From Flavobacteriaceae bacterium (GTDB lineage Bacteria > Bacteroidota > Bacteroidia > Flavobacteriales > Weeksellaceae), in assembly GCA_031289875.1 (NCBI GenBank), contig JAITOO010000090.1, positions 1 through 23,616 on the forward strand: a DNA stretch of 23,616 nt, read 5' to 3'. Each line of letters opens with the position of its first letter. Position 1 is the stretch's first letter. Under the pieces are notes generated by a model, which did not search any database, had not been told where the DNA came from, and saw only the letters and a list, made by a program, of their open reading frames with translations. The position numbers and the translations under genes were made by a program. Positions 7,468 through 16,337 of the stretch are shown piece after piece.

Positions 7468-8364
7468 ATGAACAGAATATTTTTAGGAATTACCACAGCA
7501 ATGTTAGTCGCTTCCTGCGTTCCGCAAGCGAAATATAAGGAATTGGAAAAGAAATACTACGCCGCTTTGCAAGGCGAAAGTAAAGGAAAGAAAAACTTGG
7601 AAGAACTTGAAAACCAATTAAAAAACTTACAAGAACAGCAAGACGCCCTGGCGCAGAAAAAAGCCGAATTGGACGCACAGTATCAAAATTTGCAGGCAGA
7701 ATACGATGCCAAAGCCAAAAATCTGGAAGAACTCCAAAAGAAAAATGACCTGCTTGCCAAAGATTCAGAATTGCAGCAAAAGGAAATACTGGGAAAATTG
7801 AAAGACACGCAAGGCGAACTTCAACAGAAAATAAACAGAATCAACGAGTTGGAGAACTTAATCAATCAGCAGAAAACCGCCGTTTCTTCCCTGAAAAGCA
7901 AACTCCAAAACGCTTTGAAAGGTTATGAAGGCAAAGGCATTTCTGTTGAGGAAAAAGACGGATATATCTATATCTCAATGGAAAACAAACTTTTGTTCCC
8001 TTCGGGAAGTTGGGAAGTAGAAAGCGAAGGCAAAAATGCGCTGCATCAACTATCTGCCGTTTTGAAACAAGACAACAGTCTGAAAATCATTGTACAAGGA
8101 AATACCGACACCGACAAATACGCTTCTTCGGTTACCTCACAGGTCAAAGACAATTGGGATTTGTCCGTGATGAGAGGCTCTGCAATCACCAAAATACTTC
8201 AATTAGAAGGAGTTACACCTATTCAGATGACAGCTTCGGGGCGGGGCGAATATTTTCCTGTAACGAGCAACTCTTCCTCCGAAGGCAAATCTAAAAATCG
8301 CCGAGTGGACATTATCATTTCTCCTAATTTGGAGGAAATCAATAAGTTATTAAACGAACTATGA
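7468..8364 (+). CDS. OmpA-family lipoprotein with coiled coil
   Basis: A 298-residue envelope protein. The N-terminal signal ends in a lipobox LVAS-Cys17, so the mature protein should be lipidated and anchored to a membrane, most likely the outer one. Residues ~22-150 are a long coiled coil rich in Glu, Gln, Lys and Leu. Residues ~155-285 form an OmpA/MotB-type peptidoglycan-binding domain, with NTDTD (212-216), NWDLSVMRGSAITKIL (229-244) and SKNRRVDI (275-282) matching the Asp and Arg that contact diaminopimelate. The protein probably links the outer membrane to the cell wall. It starts 46 bases after exoA; no clear TAnnTTTG was seen in that gap. gcvT follows after 16 bases, so the two may share a transcript although their jobs are unrelated. 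Confidence 0.88.
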   Translation: MNRIFLGITTAMLVASCVPQAKYKELEKKYYAALQGESKGKKNLEELENQLKNLQEQQDALAQKKAELDAQYQNLQAEYDAKAKNLEELQKKNDLLAKDSELQQKEILGKLKDTQGELQQKINRINELENLINQQKTAVSSLKSKLQNALKGYEGKGISVEEKDGYIYISMENKLLFPSGSWEVESEGKNALHQLSAVLKQDNSLKIIVQGNTDTDKYASSVTSQVKDNWDLSVMRGSAITKILQLEGVTPIQMTASGRGEYFPVTSNSSSEGKSKNRRVDIIISPNLEEINKLLNEL

Positions 8365-8380
8365 GCAATACAAAAATTTA

Positions 8381-9460
8381 ATGAAAAAAACCATCCTATA
8401 TCAAGAACATGTCAATTTAGGAGCAAAAATAGTAGATTTTGCGGGTTTTGAAATGCCCGTGCAGTATTCGGGCATCAAGAATGAACACTTCGCCGTACGC
8501 GAAAGGGTCGGGCTTTTCGACGTTTCCCACATGGGCGAATTTTCCCTGAAAGGAGAAAAAGCGCTGGCGCTGATACAGAAAATCACCTCCAACGATGTTT
8601 CCAAACTTGAAAACGGCAGCGTGCAATATTCCACTTTGCTGAACGAAAACGGCGGTGTGGTGGACGATTTGCTGGTCTATAAAATCAAGGAAAACGACTA
8701 TTTTTTGGTCGTAAACGCTTCCAATATTGATAAAGATTGGGCTTGGATTTCCAAAAACAACACCGAAAGCGTAGAAATGAAAAATCTAAGCGACGAACTA
8801 TGCCTGCTGGCGTTGCAGGGTCCGAAAGCTATTGAGGTTTTGAAAAAACTCACTTCCGCCGATTTGGATTCTCTAAAATATTATCATTTTACTTTCGGGA
8901 CAGTTGCAGGAACTGATAACGTATTGATTTCCAATACGGGATATACAGGTGCAGGCGGTTTTGAACTATACATTCCCAACGAACAGGCACAAAAACTTTG
9001 GACGGCGCTGCTCAAAGAAGGCGAAGCGCAAGAAATTTTGCCGTGCGGACTTGCTGCGCGCGATACTCTGCGGCTGGAAAAAGGTTTCTGCCTTTACGGC
9101 AACGAATTGAACGACAGCACAACACCGATTGAAGCAGGTTTGAACTGGATTACCAAATTTGACAAAGGCGATTTCTTGGGAAAAGAGATTTTAGTAAAAC
9201 AAAAAACCGAAGGCAGTTCTAAAAAATTAGTCGGTTTTGAACTGATTGACAGAGGGATACCGAGACATGAATACAAAGTTTTTGATTCGCAAGACAACGA
9301 AATAGGAACAGTTACTTCGGGAACGATGTCGCCAATCAAGAAAATTGGAATCGGACTTGCTTATGTCAAACCTGAATTTTCTAAAATTGGAACAGAAATT
9401 TTCATCGAGGTTCGAGACAAAAAACTGAAATCCAAAGTAGTAAAAATGCCGTTTGTGTAA
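8381..9460 (+). CDS. gcvT: Glycine cleavage system aminomethyltransferase (T protein)
   Basis: A 359-residue tetrahydrofolate-dependent T protein. It takes the aminomethyl group from the lipoyl H protein, releases ammonia and makes 5,10-methylene-THF. Family markers: ERVGLFDVSHMGEF (41-54), NGGVVDDLLVYK (90-101, with the conserved Asp pair 95-96 at the catalytic position), NTGYTGAGGFELY, CGLAARDTLRLEKGFCLYG (residues ~226-244), EAGLNWITKFDKGDFLGK, and a C-terminal region with GTVTSGTMSPIKKIGIGLAYV. Other gcv genes are not adjacent, which is common in Bacteroidota. The ATG at 8381, 16 bases after the lipoprotein stop, gives the standard N-terminus (MKKTILYQEHVNLGAKIVDF). It supplies one-carbon units used by ThyA and purine synthesis elsewhere in the window. 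Confidence 0.97.
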   Translation: MKKTILYQEHVNLGAKIVDFAGFEMPVQYSGIKNEHFAVRERVGLFDVSHMGEFSLKGEKALALIQKITSNDVSKLENGSVQYSTLLNENGGVVDDLLVYKIKENDYFLVVNASNIDKDWAWISKNNTESVEMKNLSDELCLLALQGPKAIEVLKKLTSADLDSLKYYHFTFGTVAGTDNVLISNTGYTGAGGFELYIPNEQAQKLWTALLKEGEAQEILPCGLAARDTLRLEKGFCLYGNELNDSTTPIEAGLNWITKFDKGDFLGKEILVKQKTEGSSKKLVGFELIDRGIPRHEYKVFDSQDNEIGTVTSGTMSPIKKIGIGLAYVKPEFSKIGTEIFIEVRDKKLKSKVVKMPFV

Positions 9461-9538
9461 AGTGAGCAGTTTGTTGATACAGAGTAATATACCAATGTGT
9501 TTAGTCCATCCTTAAAATTCCTCTTTTAAGCGACACAT

Positions 9539-9580
9539 AAAAAACTTTTGTGTTACCGCAAAAGCGTGAAAACACAAAGG
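9539..9580 (-). terminator. Intrinsic terminator of gltBD
   Basis: CTTTTGTGTT (9545-9554) pairs with AACACAAAGG (9571-9580) in a 10-bp stem with one G-T pair; the loop contains a small CGC-AAAA-GCG inner hairpin. Read on the minus strand the stem is followed by TTTTTT (plus-strand A-run 9539-9544), so it serves the gltD transcript. On the plus strand no T-run follows, so it may not stop gcvT efficiently. Confidence 0.6.
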
Positions 9581-9609
9581 GAATTTCTAATCTTATGTAT
9601 TACAATATT

Positions 9610-11028
9610 TTATTTGCTCAAAAAACCGTCAATCTGTTCAGCGGTTTCCCTGCCTGAGACTATGCACTTTACTACTAAGGATTGCCCGCTGGCGCAATCG
9701 CCCGCCGCAAAAACTTTAGCTTCGCTCGTTTGGCTGTTTGTCGTGGCGACGTTCTTCCGTCCGTCCACTGAAACGCCAAGTTCCTGCAATAAGCCTTCCT
9801 GTATCGGGTGGACAAAGCCCAGCGCCAAAAACACCAAATCTATTTTCAAGATTTCGGGAGTTCCGATTTCTTTCATCACAAATTTTCCGTTCTCATCTTT
9901 CTCCCAATCCACTGTTACGACCTCAACTGCTGTGAGTTTCCCGTCTTCGCCGATGAATTTTTTGGTGTTCAAAGACCAGCGTCTTTCGCAACCTTCCAAG
10001 TGGGACGACGAGGTTTTCAAATAGACAGGAAATGATTGAGGCCACCGGTTATCCACTTTATCCAAATCCTGCGGTTTCGGCAGAATTTCAATTTGAAGAA
10101 TGGAATTTGCCCCTTGGCGGTTTGCCGTTCCGATACAGTCCGAGCCGGTATCTCCGCCGCCAATGACCAAAACGTTTTTTCCTCTGGCGTTGATGATTTC
10201 TTCTTCCGAAACAGGCTCGCCCGCCACCAACTTGTTCTGCATTTCCAAATATTCCATTGCAAAATACACGCCTTTCAGACTGCGCCCATTAACGGACAAA
10301 TCGCGAGGAACTTGCGAACCGATTGCCAAACATACGGCATCGTATTTTTCGAATAGCTCTTTGCCTTTGATGTCTTTGCCGATTTCGACTTGGGTGATGA
10401 ACTCAATGCCTTCGTCTTTCATCAAATCTACGCGCCTTTGAACGATGTTTTTGTTCAGTTTGAAATCCGGAATGCCGTAACGGAGCAGCCCTCCGATGCT
10501 GGCGCTCTTCTCGTAAACGGTTACGAAATGTCCTTTTTGATTGAGTTGATTAGCTGCCGCTAACCCTGCGGGTCCTGACCCGATGATGGCGACCTTTTTC
10601 CCTGTTCGTTTGGCGGGAATGCGGGGCTTCATGTGTCCCTCCTCAAAAGCGTGTTCCATGACTGCCGCCTCGTTTTCGCGAATAGTTACGGCTGACTCGT
10701 TGATGGACAACACGCAGGTTTTTTCGCATGGCGCAGGACAGACTCTTCCTGTGAACTCAGGAAAATCGTTAGTGGACAACAGGCTCTTCGCTGCGTTTTT
10801 CCATTCGCCCTTGTATAGCAGATGCTGCCATTCGGGCATTTTGTTGCCGAGCGGACAGCCATACTGACAAAACGGCACGCCGCAATCCATACATCGTGAT
10901 GCCTGCAATTGGCGGTCGTCAGTGTTCAGGGTTTGCTCTACTTCTCCGTAGTCTGCAATTCTATCATGTACAGGTCGATAGCCTGCTTCTTTTCTATGTA
11001 TCGTTAAAAATGCTTTTGGATTTCCCAT
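9610..11028 (-). CDS. gltD: Glutamate synthase (NADPH), small (beta) subunit
   Basis: A 472-residue flavoprotein that passes electrons from NAD(P)H through FAD and 4Fe-4S clusters to the large subunit GltB for conversion of glutamine plus 2-oxoglutarate to two glutamates. The N-terminal domain has two cysteine sets: CMDCGVPFCQYGC (Cys46, 49, 54, 58) and CPAPCEKTC (Cys97, 101, 105). The FAD site is AIIGSGPAGLAAA (147-159) and the second dinucleotide site is VIGGGDTGSDCIG (288-300). The C-terminal FAD segment is VFAAGDCASG. The start at 11028 lies 15 bases after the gltB stop, so gltBD is one operon. The next gene on this side, gcvT, converges from the other strand. Confidence 0.97.
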   Translation of the reverse strand: MGNPKAFLTIHRKEAGYRPVHDRIADYGEVEQTLNTDDRQLQASRCMDCGVPFCQYGCPLGNKMPEWQHLLYKGEWKNAAKSLLSTNDFPEFTGRVCPAPCEKTCVLSINESAVTIRENEAAVMEHAFEEGHMKPRIPAKRTGKKVAIIGSGPAGLAAANQLNQKGHFVTVYEKSASIGGLLRYGIPDFKLNKNIVQRRVDLMKDEGIEFITQVEIGKDIKGKELFEKYDAVCLAIGSQVPRDLSVNGRSLKGVYFAMEYLEMQNKLVAGEPVSEEEIINARGKNVLVIGGGDTGSDCIGTANRQGANSILQIEILPKPQDLDKVDNRWPQSFPVYLKTSSSHLEGCERRWSLNTKKFIGEDGKLTAVEVVTVDWEKDENGKFVMKEIGTPEILKIDLVFLALGFVHPIQEGLLQELGVSVDGRKNVATTNSQTSEAKVFAAGDCASGQSLVVKCIVSGRETAEQIDGFLSK

Positions 11029-11043
11029 GTCGTTGTTTTTCTC

Positions 11044-14000
11044 TTAATAATCAAATTCCAGTTTAGATATTTTTTCTTTCAAGGCGGCAATTTTTTCTTC
11101 TTCCAACACGCGCTTGTATTCAATTGGCATTACTTTGATGAAGCGTGAAATCTCTTTGTCCCAATTATTCAAAATTCGGTTTGCAAGCGGACTCTGGGTA
11201 TAATTGAAATGCTTGCTGATGAGTTCGTGCAATTCTTTCACCTCTGCCGTATCGTCCATTAGAGAAAGTTCCACCATTTCCATATTGCAGTAATAGTCAA
11301 AATCTCCGTCAATGTCATAGACGTAGGCAATTCCTCCGCTCATGCCTGCAGCGAAGTTCCGCCCTGTCTTGCCTAAAATCACGGCTCGTCCGCCCGTCAT
11401 ATATTCGCAGCAATGGTCGCCTGTTCCTTCCACAACTGCCGTTGCGCCGCTGTTGCGCACACAGAAACGCTCGCCGACCTGTCCGTTAATATAAACCTCG
11501 CCTAAAGTTGCTCCGTACAACAGCGTATTTCCTGCAATAATGTTGAACTCAGGTCTGAAATTGGCGGAACTTTGAGGCATGACGATAATTTTTCCGCCTG
11601 AAAGTCCTTTGCCTAAATAGTCATTGGCATCGCCTTTGAGCGTTAAAGTTACGCCTTGTGCGAGGAAAGCTCCGAAACTCTGCCCTGCCGAACCGCTGAA
11701 CGTGCAGTTAATCGTTCCGTCAGGTAAGCCTTTTTCTCCATATTTCTTGGCAATTTCGCCCGAAAGCATCGCCCCGACAGTGCGGTCGGTATTATGGATT
11801 TTGTGCGTCAAGGAAATCGGCGTCGCCTTTTCTATGGCGGGATAAAGAGTTTCTATCAATTCTCTATCAAGAACCTTGTCGATTTTGTGATTTTGCAGTT
11901 TGGTCTGATGAATCGGATTTTCGGTCTGAGGGTAGTACAACAATCTTGAAAAATCCAACTTTTGATGTCTCGGATTGTCCGTTTTGGTATCGGCTTCGAG
12001 CAAATCGGCTCTGCCGACGATGTCTTCCAATTTGGAAAAACCCAAAGTTGCCAAATGTTCGCGTACTTCTTCTGCAAGGAAAGTAAAAAAATTGACCAAA
12101 TAATCGCTCTTTCCGCTGAATTTGGAGCGCAACTCCTTGTTCTGCGTAGCCACGCCGACAGGGCAGGTATTGAGATGGCATTTGCGCATCATCACACAGC
12201 CGAGAATAATCAGCGCGCTGGTGGCAAAACCGAACTCTTCTGCGCCGAGCATTGCCGCAATCACGATGTCCCGTCCGGTCTTAATCTGACCGTCGGTTTG
12301 CAAGCGAACTTGTCCTCTCAGGTTGTTCATAACGAGTGTTTGCTGTGTCTCCGACAATCCGATTTCAAGCGGCAGCCCTGCATGTTTAATGGAACTCAGC
12401 GGGCTTGCGCCCGTTCCGCCGTCTGCTCCGCTGATGAGAATCAAATCGGCAGAGGCTTTTGCCACGCCTGCGGCAATTGTTCCGACACCGCTTTCGGACA
12501 CGAGTTTCACGCTGATAATCGCTTTGGGATTGACATTTTTCAGGTCGAAAATCAACTGTTTTAAATCTTCAATCGAATAGATGTCGTGATGCGGAGGCGG
12601 GGAAATTAGAGAAATTCCCGGAATGGAATGGCGCGTTTGGGCAATGATTTTATCAACCTTGAAGCCCGGAAGTTGTCCGCCTTCGCCGGGTTTTGCGCCT
12701 TGTGCAATTTTAATTTGGATTTCATCGGCATTGACCAAATATTCGGTCGTAACTCCAAACCGTCCCGAAGCTACCTGCTTGATAGCCGAGCGAGCGTTTG
12801 TTGCGAAGCGTTCCGCCAGTTCGCCGCCTTCGCCTGTGTTGCTCCGTCCGCCGATTTTATTCATCGCTACTGCCATGGCTTCATGTACTTCCTGACTGAT
12901 TGAGCCGAAAGACATTGCGCCTGTAACAAAGCGTTTCATTATGGCTTCGGCAGGCTCAACTTCTTTGATATCCACCGGTTTTTCGGATTTCTTGAATTTG
13001 AAGAAATCTCGCAAAAATATTTTTTCTGTTTTGTTGTCTATAAGGGAAGAATATTCTTTGAATTTTTGATAATCTCCTGTTCGCGAGGCGATTTGGAGTT
13101 TGGCAATCGTATCGGGATTCCAAGCGTGCCGTTCTTTGCCTTTCCGCCAAGAATAAGTGCCGAGATTGTCGTACATGGAAGTGGTGTAATTCTTTTCGAA
13201 AGCCTTTTCAAAAGCGTTGATGGAATCTTGGGCAATGTCTTTCAAATCAATTCCTTGAATTTTGGAAATGCCTCCTCCAAAGTAGGTGTCCATCACGTCC
13301 GAACTGATGCCGACTGCCTCGAAAACTCTCGCTCCGATGTAACTTTTCAATGTTGAAATTCCCATTTTGGAGAGGACTTTGAGCAAGCCTTTGTGAATGG
13401 ATTTCATGTAGTTTTTCTCGGCTGCGTCGTACATCGTCTGAATTTCGCCCTGTTTTACCAAATCATTAATAACGGCAAACGCCAAGTATGGATTGACGGC
13501 ATTTGCTCCGTAGCCGAACAGCAGCGCAAAATGCATAACTTCTCTCGGCTCGGCAGATTCTACGACGATGTCCACGTGCATACGTTTTTTTCTGTCAATC
13601 AAATAGTTGTGAACGGCAGCCACCGCCAGCAGAGACGGAATGGCAACCTGTTGGTTGTCAGCGCTGTGGTCGCTCAACACAATATAGTTACTTCCCTCAT
13701 CAACGGCTTTTTCCGCTAATTGGCAGAGTTCGTCCAAGCCTTTTTCCAAGCCCAAAGTTTTGTCGTTTTTGTCGGGAGCAAAAAGCATCGGAATGACGGC
13801 AGACGTGAATCCTTTATAATCCAAATGTATTAAAAGGTCTAATTCTCTATTGGTTAAAATCGGATAAGACAAGCCTACCATTTTGCAATGTTCGGGCATT
13901 GGCTCTAAAATGTTTTTGTGTATTGACCCGATGTAGCCTGCCAGAGACATGACCAATTCTTCTCGAATCGGATCAATCGGAGGGTTGGTAACCTGTGCGA

Positions 14001-15555
14001 AATGCTGTCTGAAATAGCCGAACAAACGCTGGGGTTCTTGTGAAAGCACGGCTAACGGAGTGTCGTTGCCCATTGAGCCTGTCGGTTCTTTTCCGTCCAA
14101 CGCCATAGGAATTATCAGTTTTTCAATATCTTCGCGATAATATCCAAAGGCGGAAAGTGAGGCGGGATAGTTTTTTACTTCCTGCTTGATAGCTCTTCCG
14201 GAACTGATTTCGTCCAAAGAAATACGGTTTTTGTCGAGCCATTTTTTATATGGATAGGCTTGCGCCAATTCTTCTTTTAATTCCTTATCGTAATGTACTT
14301 TGCCTGTTTCGGTGTCCACCATAAGCATCTTGCCCGGTTTCAGTCTGCCTTTTTCCTTGATTTCAGAAGTGTCAAAAGGCAATACGCCTGTTTCGGAAGC
14401 AACAACCATAATGTCCTTATAGGTAATCAGATAGCGTGCGGGTCGGAGTCCGTTTCGGTCAAGCAGTCCTCCCGCATAGCGTCCGTCGCTGAAGAGGATA
14501 GTGGCAGGTCCGTCCCAAGCTTCCATGAAAATGCTGTGATATTCATAAAAGGCTTTTAAATCATCGGAAATCGGGTTTTTGGAGTTCCAAGATTCGGGAA
14601 TCATCATCGCCAAAGCGTGTGGCAGTGATTTACCCGACATGATGAGAAATTCCAGCACATTGTCGAAAGAGGCGCTGTCACTCATTCCGAATTGCAATAT
14701 AGGCCAGATTTCTTCGATATTAGCGATTTTTTCAGATTTTAAGATGGTTTTTCGAGCTTCCATCCAGAGGCGGTTTCCTCCAATGGTATTGATTTCGCCG
14801 TTGTGTCCAATTATTCTGAACGGCTGCGCCAAATCCCAAGTCGGGAAAGTGTTGGTACTGAACCGCGAGTGAACGAGTGCAATTGCGCTGGTGAAATTCG
14901 GATGAAGCAAATCGGGAAAATATTGCCGCAACTGTATGGAAGTCAGCATTCCTTTGTAAATGATGGTTTTGGTCGAAAGGCTAACTATGTAACAGTTTCG
15001 CTTGTCTTCTATGTTTGTATCGGATTCTAAAATAGCTTTTTCAAATTTTTTGCGCAGGAAGTAGAGTTTCAATTCCATATCGTCGTGGTGAGCATTGTCG
15101 TCGTTTGTTACGAATAACTGTTTGATGACGGGTTCGTTTTCTTGGGAAATTTTTCCCAAAACGCGACTGTTTACAGGTACGTCCCTGACTGCCAATACGA
15201 ATAGATTGTCTTTTTGTGCCAAATCGGAGAACAAGTTGAGCCATCGTGTGGCATCTGCTTCTTTCTTGGGTAGGAAAATCAGTCCTGTGCCGTAATTGCC
15301 TTTTTCGGGAACGGCAATTCCTTGCAGCAGAATAAATTCGTGGGGAATCTGTGTCAAGATTCCTGCTCCGTCGCCAGTTTTGCTATCGGCGCTCTCCGCC
15401 CCTCTGTGGTCCATGTTTTCCAAGACCTGCAAACCGTTTTCAATAATGGAATGAGATTTTACTCCTTGTGCGTGAACCACCAATCCTACACCACACGCAT
15501 CGTGTTCATACTGCGAGTGATAAAGCCCTTTTTTCTGGAAATCCTCTTTCTGCAT
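11044..15555 (-). CDS. gltB: Glutamate synthase (NADPH), large (alpha) subunit
   Basis: A 1503-residue complete GOGAT alpha subunit. The class II glutamine amidotransferase domain starts at Cys21 (HDACGVG), so the first 20 residues are a propeptide to be removed. It covers ~21-420, including VHSRFSTNTFPTWDLAQPFR (228-247) and HNGEIN (251-256). The central domain spans ~470-770. The FMN-binding synthase domain (~830-1200) has AMSFGSISQE (880-889), KPGEGGQLPG (955-964), GADGGTGASPL and the 3Fe-4S cysteines Cys1120, Cys1126 and Cys1131 in GCVMMRKCHLNTCP. The C-terminal GXGXG helix domain carries the GxxGxSFGAFLAQG repeats. Ammonia released at the N-terminal site is tunnelled to the FMN site. It partners with GltD, encoded directly downstream. 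Its own promoter is upstream. Confidence 0.98.
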   Translation of the reverse strand: MQKEDFQKKGLYHSQYEHDACGVGLVVHAQGVKSHSIIENGLQVLENMDHRGAESADSKTGDGAGILTQIPHEFILLQGIAVPEKGNYGTGLIFLPKKEADATRWLNLFSDLAQKDNLFVLAVRDVPVNSRVLGKISQENEPVIKQLFVTNDDNAHHDDMELKLYFLRKKFEKAILESDTNIEDKRNCYIVSLSTKTIIYKGMLTSIQLRQYFPDLLHPNFTSAIALVHSRFSTNTFPTWDLAQPFRIIGHNGEINTIGGNRLWMEARKTILKSEKIANIEEIWPILQFGMSDSASFDNVLEFLIMSGKSLPHALAMMIPESWNSKNPISDDLKAFYEYHSIFMEAWDGPATILFSDGRYAGGLLDRNGLRPARYLITYKDIMVVASETGVLPFDTSEIKEKGRLKPGKMLMVDTETGKVHYDKELKEELAQAYPYKKWLDKNRISLDEISSGRAIKQEVKNYPASLSAFGYYREDIEKLIIPMALDGKEPTGSMGNDTPLAVLSQEPQRLFGYFRQHFAQVTNPPIDPIREELVMSLAGYIGSIHKNILEPMPEHCKMVGLSYPILTNRELDLLIHLDYKGFTSAVIPMLFAPDKNDKTLGLEKGLDELCQLAEKAVDEGSNYIVLSDHSADNQQVAIPSLLAVAAVHNYLIDRKKRMHVDIVVESAEPREVMHFALLFGYGANAVNPYLAFAVINDLVKQGEIQTMYDAAEKNYMKSIHKGLLKVLSKMGISTLKSYIGARVFEAVGISSDVMDTYFGGGISKIQGIDLKDIAQDSINAFEKAFEKNYTTSMYDNLGTYSWRKGKERHAWNPDTIAKLQIASRTGDYQKFKEYSSLIDNKTEKIFLRDFFKFKKSEKPVDIKEVEPAEAIMKRFVTGAMSFGSISQEVHEAMAVAMNKIGGRSNTGEGGELAERFATNARSAIKQVASGRFGVTTEYLVNADEIQIKIAQGAKPGEGGQLPGFKVDKIIAQTRHSIPGISLISPPPHHDIYSIEDLKQLIFDLKNVNPKAIISVKLVSESGVGTIAAGVAKASADLILISGADGGTGASPLSSIKHAGLPLEIGLSETQQTLVMNNLRGQVRLQTDGQIKTGRDIVIAAMLGAEEFGFATSALIILGCVMMRKCHLNTCPVGVATQNKELRSKFSGKSDYLVNFFTFLAEEVREHLATLGFSKLEDIVGRADLLEADTKTDNPRHQKLDFSRLLYYPQTENPIHQTKLQNHKIDKVLDRELIETLYPAIEKATPISLTHKIHNTDRTVGAMLSGEIAKKYGEKGLPDGTINCTFSGSAGQSFGAFLAQGVTLTLKGDANDYLGKGLSGGKIIVMPQSSANFRPEFNIIAGNTLLYGATLGEVYINGQVGERFCVRNSGATAVVEGTGDHCCEYMTGGRAVILGKTGRNFAAGMSGGIAYVYDIDGDFDYYCNMEMVELSLMDDTAEVKELHELISKHFNYTQSPLANRILNNWDKEISRFIKVMPIEYKRVLEEEKIAALKEKISKLEFDY

Positions 15556-15583
15556 AGCTTACTATTCAAAGTGTATTAGTTTG

Positions 15584-15591
15584 CAAATATA
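15584..15591 (-). promoter_or_regulatory. gltBD promoter, -7 element
   Basis: TATATTTG on the minus strand fits TAnnTTTG and is followed by CAAAC. It lies 28 bases before the ATG at 15555. No TTG is found near -33; instead an inverted repeat GTTTAAAG...CTTTAAAC (15603-15610 / 15635-15642) sits over and upstream of the -33 position. Confidence 0.55.
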
Positions 15592-15844
15592 GTAATTTTT
15601 TAGTTTAAAGATTAATCATATCTCATAGTTTATACTTTAAACGTTTTTTTTTGTTAAATTTTTCCGTATTTAGATTCATTATTAATAATATTTATTTTAT
15701 GTATTGATAATTTTTTCTTGATTTTTAGCAATAATATTTAAAAATCTAAGACTATTCAGCCAAAACATTGCCATAATCGTAATTGTTTAAAAGAAAAAAA
15801 CTTTTTGCCCTTTGTTTCAATAAATGGCTCTGCTGCCGAAAGTT
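15592..15844. other. AT-rich spacer upstream of gltB
   Basis: About 250 bases of very AT-rich sequence with no open frame of note and no terminator-like hairpin. Apart from the inverted repeat at 15603-15642 I see nothing in it. Confidence 0.4.
15603..15642. promoter_or_regulatory. Inverted repeat upstream of gltB, possible operator
   Basis: GTTTAAAG (15603-15610) and CTTTAAAC (15635-15642) are perfect 8-bp inverted arms separated by 24 bases. They lie about 15-55 bases upstream of the gltB -7 box. The arms are A/T-rich, so chance is possible; the position suits a regulator of nitrogen assimilation, but this is inference. Confidence 0.25.
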
Positions 15845-16080
15845 TCACCAAATACCCTTTCGATTTATTGATATTTCCCAATTGCGACGGGTGATTTCTC
15901 GCAGGTTTATCGTTAGACTGCCTTCTATTTGAATGAGGTAGCCTAAAAACTTGCTTTTTCTATATTTTAACAAACTTTGCTCTTTTTCGGTGTTTACTTT
16001 CAGTTTGCCCTCGACAAAGTCGTGTCCCCGTAGTTCCATTCTTTATCCAATTCATCTAACACTATGTTAGATAATAATGG
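15845..16080 (-). pseudogene. Decayed group II intron reverse transcriptase/maturase fragment
   Basis: Read on the minus strand, 16080-16039 encodes PLLSNIVLDELDKE, the reverse transcriptase segment just before the active site in group II intron proteins. At 16039 the frame shifts by one base to MELRGHDFV, which continues the same family segment (DELDKELExRGHxFV). The family then has RYADD; here the sequence jumps directly to EGKLKVNTEKE, which normally follows about 25-30 residues later, so the catalytic YADD is deleted. The frame goes on with KSKFLGYLIQIEG and LREITRRN, which are the post-RT and maturase-linker segments, again with missing residues between them, and stops at 15845. The thumb end, maturase and any endonuclease domain are absent, and no intron domain V was seen. 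It cannot be functional and is a relic of a mobile intron. Confidence 0.72.
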
Positions 16081-16137
16081 CAAAATCTATTGCGCGCTCA
16101 CCCTCCGTTAGTCAGCCTTATATCAGGTTTTTATACG

Positions 16138-16263
16138 TTACCTCGATGCCTTTGCTGACGGCTTCTTTCTGATTTGCGTTGCTACGACACTCTTGCTATT
16201 CGCTACTGCTTCCTTCCAACGCGGCGCAGGCAGTGGCTTCCTTGTTAGTGAAGTTGCCGACAT
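16138..16263 (-). other. 41-codon open frame in a GC-richer patch, function unknown
   Basis: An ATG frame (16263 down to TAA 16138-16140) encodes a 41-residue Arg/Lys/Ser/Ala-rich peptide beginning MSATSLTRKPLPAPRWKEAV. The patch 16090-16263 is near 50% GC by eye, unlike the AT-rich DNA on its left. It lies downstream of the ompA terminator and next to the reverse transcriptase relic. The biased composition may simply reflect a non-coding repeat or element end read as protein. I do not recognise a domain. Confidence 0.25.
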
Positions 16264-16271
16264 ACAAAGAG

Positions 16272-16298
16272 AAAACCGCCCGAAAATCGGGCGGCTTT
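16272..16298 (-). terminator. Intrinsic terminator of ompA
   Basis: CCGCCCGA (16276-16283) and TCGGGCGG (16287-16294) form a perfect 8-bp GC-rich stem with an AAA loop. Outer A/T pairs extend it past one mismatch. On the minus strand a TTTTCTCTTT tract follows. It lies about 45 bases after the ompA stop. On the plus strand CTTTCTTATC follows, so it may work in both directions. Confidence 0.85.
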
Positions 16299-16337
16299 CT
16301 TATCATTCTTAGCAAAATCTAATCGAAATTAGACTTA

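Noticed and set aside
11962..12564. 200-codon plus-strand frame inside gltB
   Set aside because: Antisense to the conserved FMN domain of gltB; no known domain and no promoter.
15845..16039. 64-codon frame as an intact small gene
   Set aside because: It is one frame of a shifted and internally deleted reverse transcriptase; the upstream family segment continues in another frame.
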